Notes under the pieces: generated by a model
Told to the model about the DNA's origin: nothing
Seen by the model: only the letters and a program-made list of their open reading frames with translations
Databases searched by the model: none
Position numbers and translations under genes: made by a program
Source: DATDMG01 sp036518955
GTDB lineage: Bacteria > Actinomycetota > Actinomycetes > Actinomycetales > Kineosporiaceae
Assembly: GCA_036518955.1 (NCBI GenBank)
Contig: DATDMG010000259.1
Span: forward strand, 1 to 15,613
Reading direction: 5' to 3'
DNA: 15,613 bases
In this document: positions 13,799-15,613 of the stretch, one piece after another
How the letters are laid out: the number at the start of each line of letters is the position of its first letter
Position numbering within the stretch: the first letter of the stretch is position 1

Positions 13799-15613
13799 AT
13801 GGGACCGTTCGGACATCGGTACCTCCCCGTCGAACAGATCGCCAGAGGCGGCATGTCCGTCGTCTGGCGTGGTCACGACGAGGTGTTGGACCGACCGGTC
13901 GCCATCAAGGTCCTCGACCCGGAGTACGTCGACGATCAGCTGTTCCGAGACCGGATCCGGCGGGAGGCTCGCGCGGCGGCCCGGCTGTCCCACCCGCACG
14001 TGGGCGTCGTGCACGACTTCGGTGAGGCTCCGGACGGCAGGCCGTACCTGGTGATGGAACTCATCAACGGGCTCTCGCTCGCGGACCGGTTGCTGGACGG
14101 CCCACTGCCACCGGCGCAGGCACTGACCATCTGCGCCCAGGTCGCCGCCGCACTGAGCGAGGCGCACGCCCACGGCTTGGTGCACCGGGATGTCAAGCCC
14201 GGCAACGTGATGCTCTCGGCGAGCGGCGCGAAACTTGTGGACTTCGGTATCTCGGCGTTGCTGAGCGACCCGCCCTCGCCCGACCCGGGCGAGGGTTCCG
14301 CACCGCTGCCGACGTCATCGCCGGCTTCGTCGCCCGGTTCAGCAGCGGAGAGTCCACCCGTCCTGCTCGGAACCCCCGCGTACGTGGCGCCCGAGTTGGT
14401 CACCAGGAACCCGGCGGGTCCGGCCGCCGATGTGTATGCGCTCGGGGTCCTGCTGTACCAGACGCTCACCGGCCGCCTCCCCTGGCCACTGCGGACGTCG
14501 ACCGAACTGCTGCGAGCCCATGTCCTGTGGACGCCGCCTCCGCTGCCTCCGGTCGCAGGCCTGCCGTCGGACGTGCTCAGGGTCTCCCAGCGTTGCCTGG
14601 CCAAGGATCCGGGCGACCGACCCGGCTGTGCCACGTTGGCGGCGGCCTGGTCGACGGCGGCGCACCTGGTGGAGGCCGCCGCACGGTCGAGTGGCGACCC
14701 CCGGTCGAGTGGCGGGTCTGCCCCGGTGGCCCGGGAGTCCGGTGCTCAGCCCGGCGAGGAGGAGGGCGCGGAATTCCCCCGAACGACCCAGGTGCGGATC
14801 GGGCTCCCAGCAGCCGAGGCCGGCCGATCGACCGGTCGGCTCCAGGGGGTGACTCTCACCGGTGTGGCGTCCGTCCTGCTCCTGGCCGGCGCCACGGCCG
14901 GGTCTTTCGCCGGCGGTCGAACCTTGCTGCTCAACCTGACTCGCACGCCTCCCGCCTCCCGTCCCGCCCCCGCTCTCGCCGGCGACCGGCGGCCAGCCAC
15001 CTCCGCTGAGTCGACCGCGCCTGCGGCCGGCTCGCCCTGTGGCGTGGTCTACCTGCTCCACACCGACGACGGACATCGGTTCAGCGGGGTGCTCACGGTG
15101 CGGAACACCGGCCCGCACGCGGTGTCGCCCGCCACCCTCACCTTCGCGTTCCCGGCCGGGCAGAAGGTAACTGGCGCCTCGCTCAGGCAGGACGGCGCGG
15201 AGGTATCCATCTTCATCGGCACGCTGCCGCCCGGCGGTGCCGGCCGCTTCACGTTCAGTGGTCGGTACGACGGTCTCAACGCCATGCCCGCCGCTTTCAG
15301 GCTCGACCGGACTCCGTGCACCGCTCAGGCGGTGGGAGTCGTCTCCCCACCCGTGCGCCCGGACACGGCACGAACCAGCGCCCCGAACCCGCGAGCGAAC
15401 CCGGCCACGAGCCCGCCGAGGCCCACCTCCGAGACGTCGCCCATCGGCCCGCCACGAACGGACGGGACAGACCTCGAAACGTCACCGCACGACACCGGGA
15501 CCGGCGGCGCCCCACCGATCGGCGGCCTGCCGATCGATCCCCGGCCCACCGGCGCGCAACCCAGCGCGACCCGTCCCAGCGCGACCCGTCCCAGCGTCAC
15601 CCCCCCCCGCGTC
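13799..15613 (+). CDS. Transmembrane Ser/Thr protein kinase with CBM2-like ectodomain (3' end missing)
   Basis: The frame runs from the ATG at 13799 off the right edge, giving 605 residues without a stop. The kinase domain (about 7-290) has a Gly loop IARGGMSVVWRG, VAIKVL (Lys37), HRDVKPGN (129-136, Asp131), DFG (148-150) and GTPAYVAPE (191-199). It should phosphorylate Ser/Thr of cytoplasmic partners, as PknB-like kinases do. Between DFG and APE sits a Ser/Pro/Gly-rich insert of about 32 residues (156-187). After an acidic linker comes one membrane helix (about 350-372). The outer part (414-507) is bounded by two Cys and resembles a family 2 carbohydrate-binding module (FSGVLTVRNTG, LTFAFPAGQKV, LPPGGAGRFTFSGRYDGLNA), but has no Trp. 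A Pro/Thr-rich tail with short repeats follows. The ligand is unknown; a wall or surface glycan is plausible. Confidence 0.9.
   Translation, partial: MGPFGHRYLPVEQIARGGMSVVWRGHDEVLDRPVAIKVLDPEYVDDQLFRDRIRREARAAARLSHPHVGVVHDFGEAPDGRPYLVMELINGLSLADRLLDGPLPPAQALTICAQVAAALSEAHAHGLVHRDVKPGNVMLSASGAKLVDFGISALLSDPPSPDPGEGSAPLPTSSPASSPGSAAESPPVLLGTPAYVAPELVTRNPAGPAADVYALGVLLYQTLTGRLPWPLRTSTELLRAHVLWTPPPLPPVAGLPSDVLRVSQRCLAKDPGDRPGCATLAAAWSTAAHLVEAAARSSGDPRSSGGSAPVARESGAQPGEEEGAEFPRTTQVRIGLPAAEAGRSTGRLQGVTLTGVASVLLLAGATAGSFAGGRTLLLNLTRTPPASRPAPALAGDRRPATSAESTAPAAGSPCGVVYLLHTDDGHRFSGVLTVRNTGPHAVSPATLTFAFPAGQKVTGASLRQDGAEVSIFIGTLPPGGAGRFTFSGRYDGLNAMPAAFRLDRTPCTAQAVGVVSPPVRPDTARTSAPNPRANPATSPPRPTSETSPIGPPRTDGTDLETSPHDTGTGGAPPIGGLPIDPRPTGAQPSATRPSATRPSVTPPRV
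15560..15600 (+). repeat. 15-bp tandem repeat in the kinase tail
   Basis: CCCAGCGCGACCCGT occurs at 15560-15574 and 15575-15589, and a diverged partial copy follows to 15600. It encodes P-S-A-T-R repeats in the Pro/Thr-rich extracellular tail. Such repeats expand and contract by slippage, so copy number may vary between strains. The array may continue beyond the window. Confidence 0.7.

Noticed and set aside
15560..15600. CRISPR-like repeats
   Set aside because: The repeats are contiguous 15-mers in frame inside a coding tail, with no spacers. No CRISPR array is present in the window.

Overview
The window is high-GC DNA with GTG starts, short intergenic gaps and secreted or membrane proteins typical of Actinomycetia. 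The partial DUF5753-type regulator, the Cys-containing HTH regulator, the GTG-started type III restriction-modification pair and the transmembrane Ser/Thr kinase all fit a filamentous or soil actinobacterium. I cannot name a genus. A scrap of a chemotaxis receptor hints at a lineage with motile relatives.

Layout. 1-215: C-terminus of a DUF5753-type XRE regulator. 293-982: a winged-helix regulator with three Cys that could bind a metal or Fe-S cluster, probably translated from a leaderless mRNA. 985-1605: gene-poor, holding a methyl-accepting chemotaxis protein remnant and a nested inverted repeat. 1606-3702 (minus): a secreted GH32 fructan hydrolase with an unusual N-terminal extension. 3703-4774: about 1.07 kb without a convincing gene, holding the GH32 leader with several inverted repeats. 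4775-5155: a catalase pseudogene with two frameshifts and a large internal deletion. 5212-6054 (minus): a membrane protein with a pore-loop-like segment. 6322-7203 (minus): exodeoxyribonuclease III. 7337-11304: a type III restriction-modification operon whose two genes overlap by 4 nt. 11396-12208 (minus): a secreted NlpC/P60 peptidase. 12588-13712: a secreted protein of unknown function, perhaps an alpha-toroid. 13799-15613: a Ser/Thr kinase that runs off the right edge, with one membrane segment and a CBM2-like outer domain.

How the parts relate. The Mod and Res genes are one functional unit for phage or plasmid defence, although the Res nuclease motif lacks its usual lysine. The last three genes (cell-wall peptidase, secreted protein, receptor kinase) all act at or beyond the membrane and could form an envelope-sensing neighbourhood; this is inferred from position only. 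The stretch 985-5155 looks like a site of gene decay and turnover, with two pseudogene remnants around a GH32 gene that sits alone without transporters or sugar kinases.

The most noteworthy observations are the receptor kinase with a tryptophan-free CBM2-like sensor domain and a Ser/Pro-rich insert in its activation loop, the altered PD-ExK motif in Res combined with a short Mod, and the palindrome overlapping a 22-bp-spaced direct repeat upstream of the NlpC/P60 gene.
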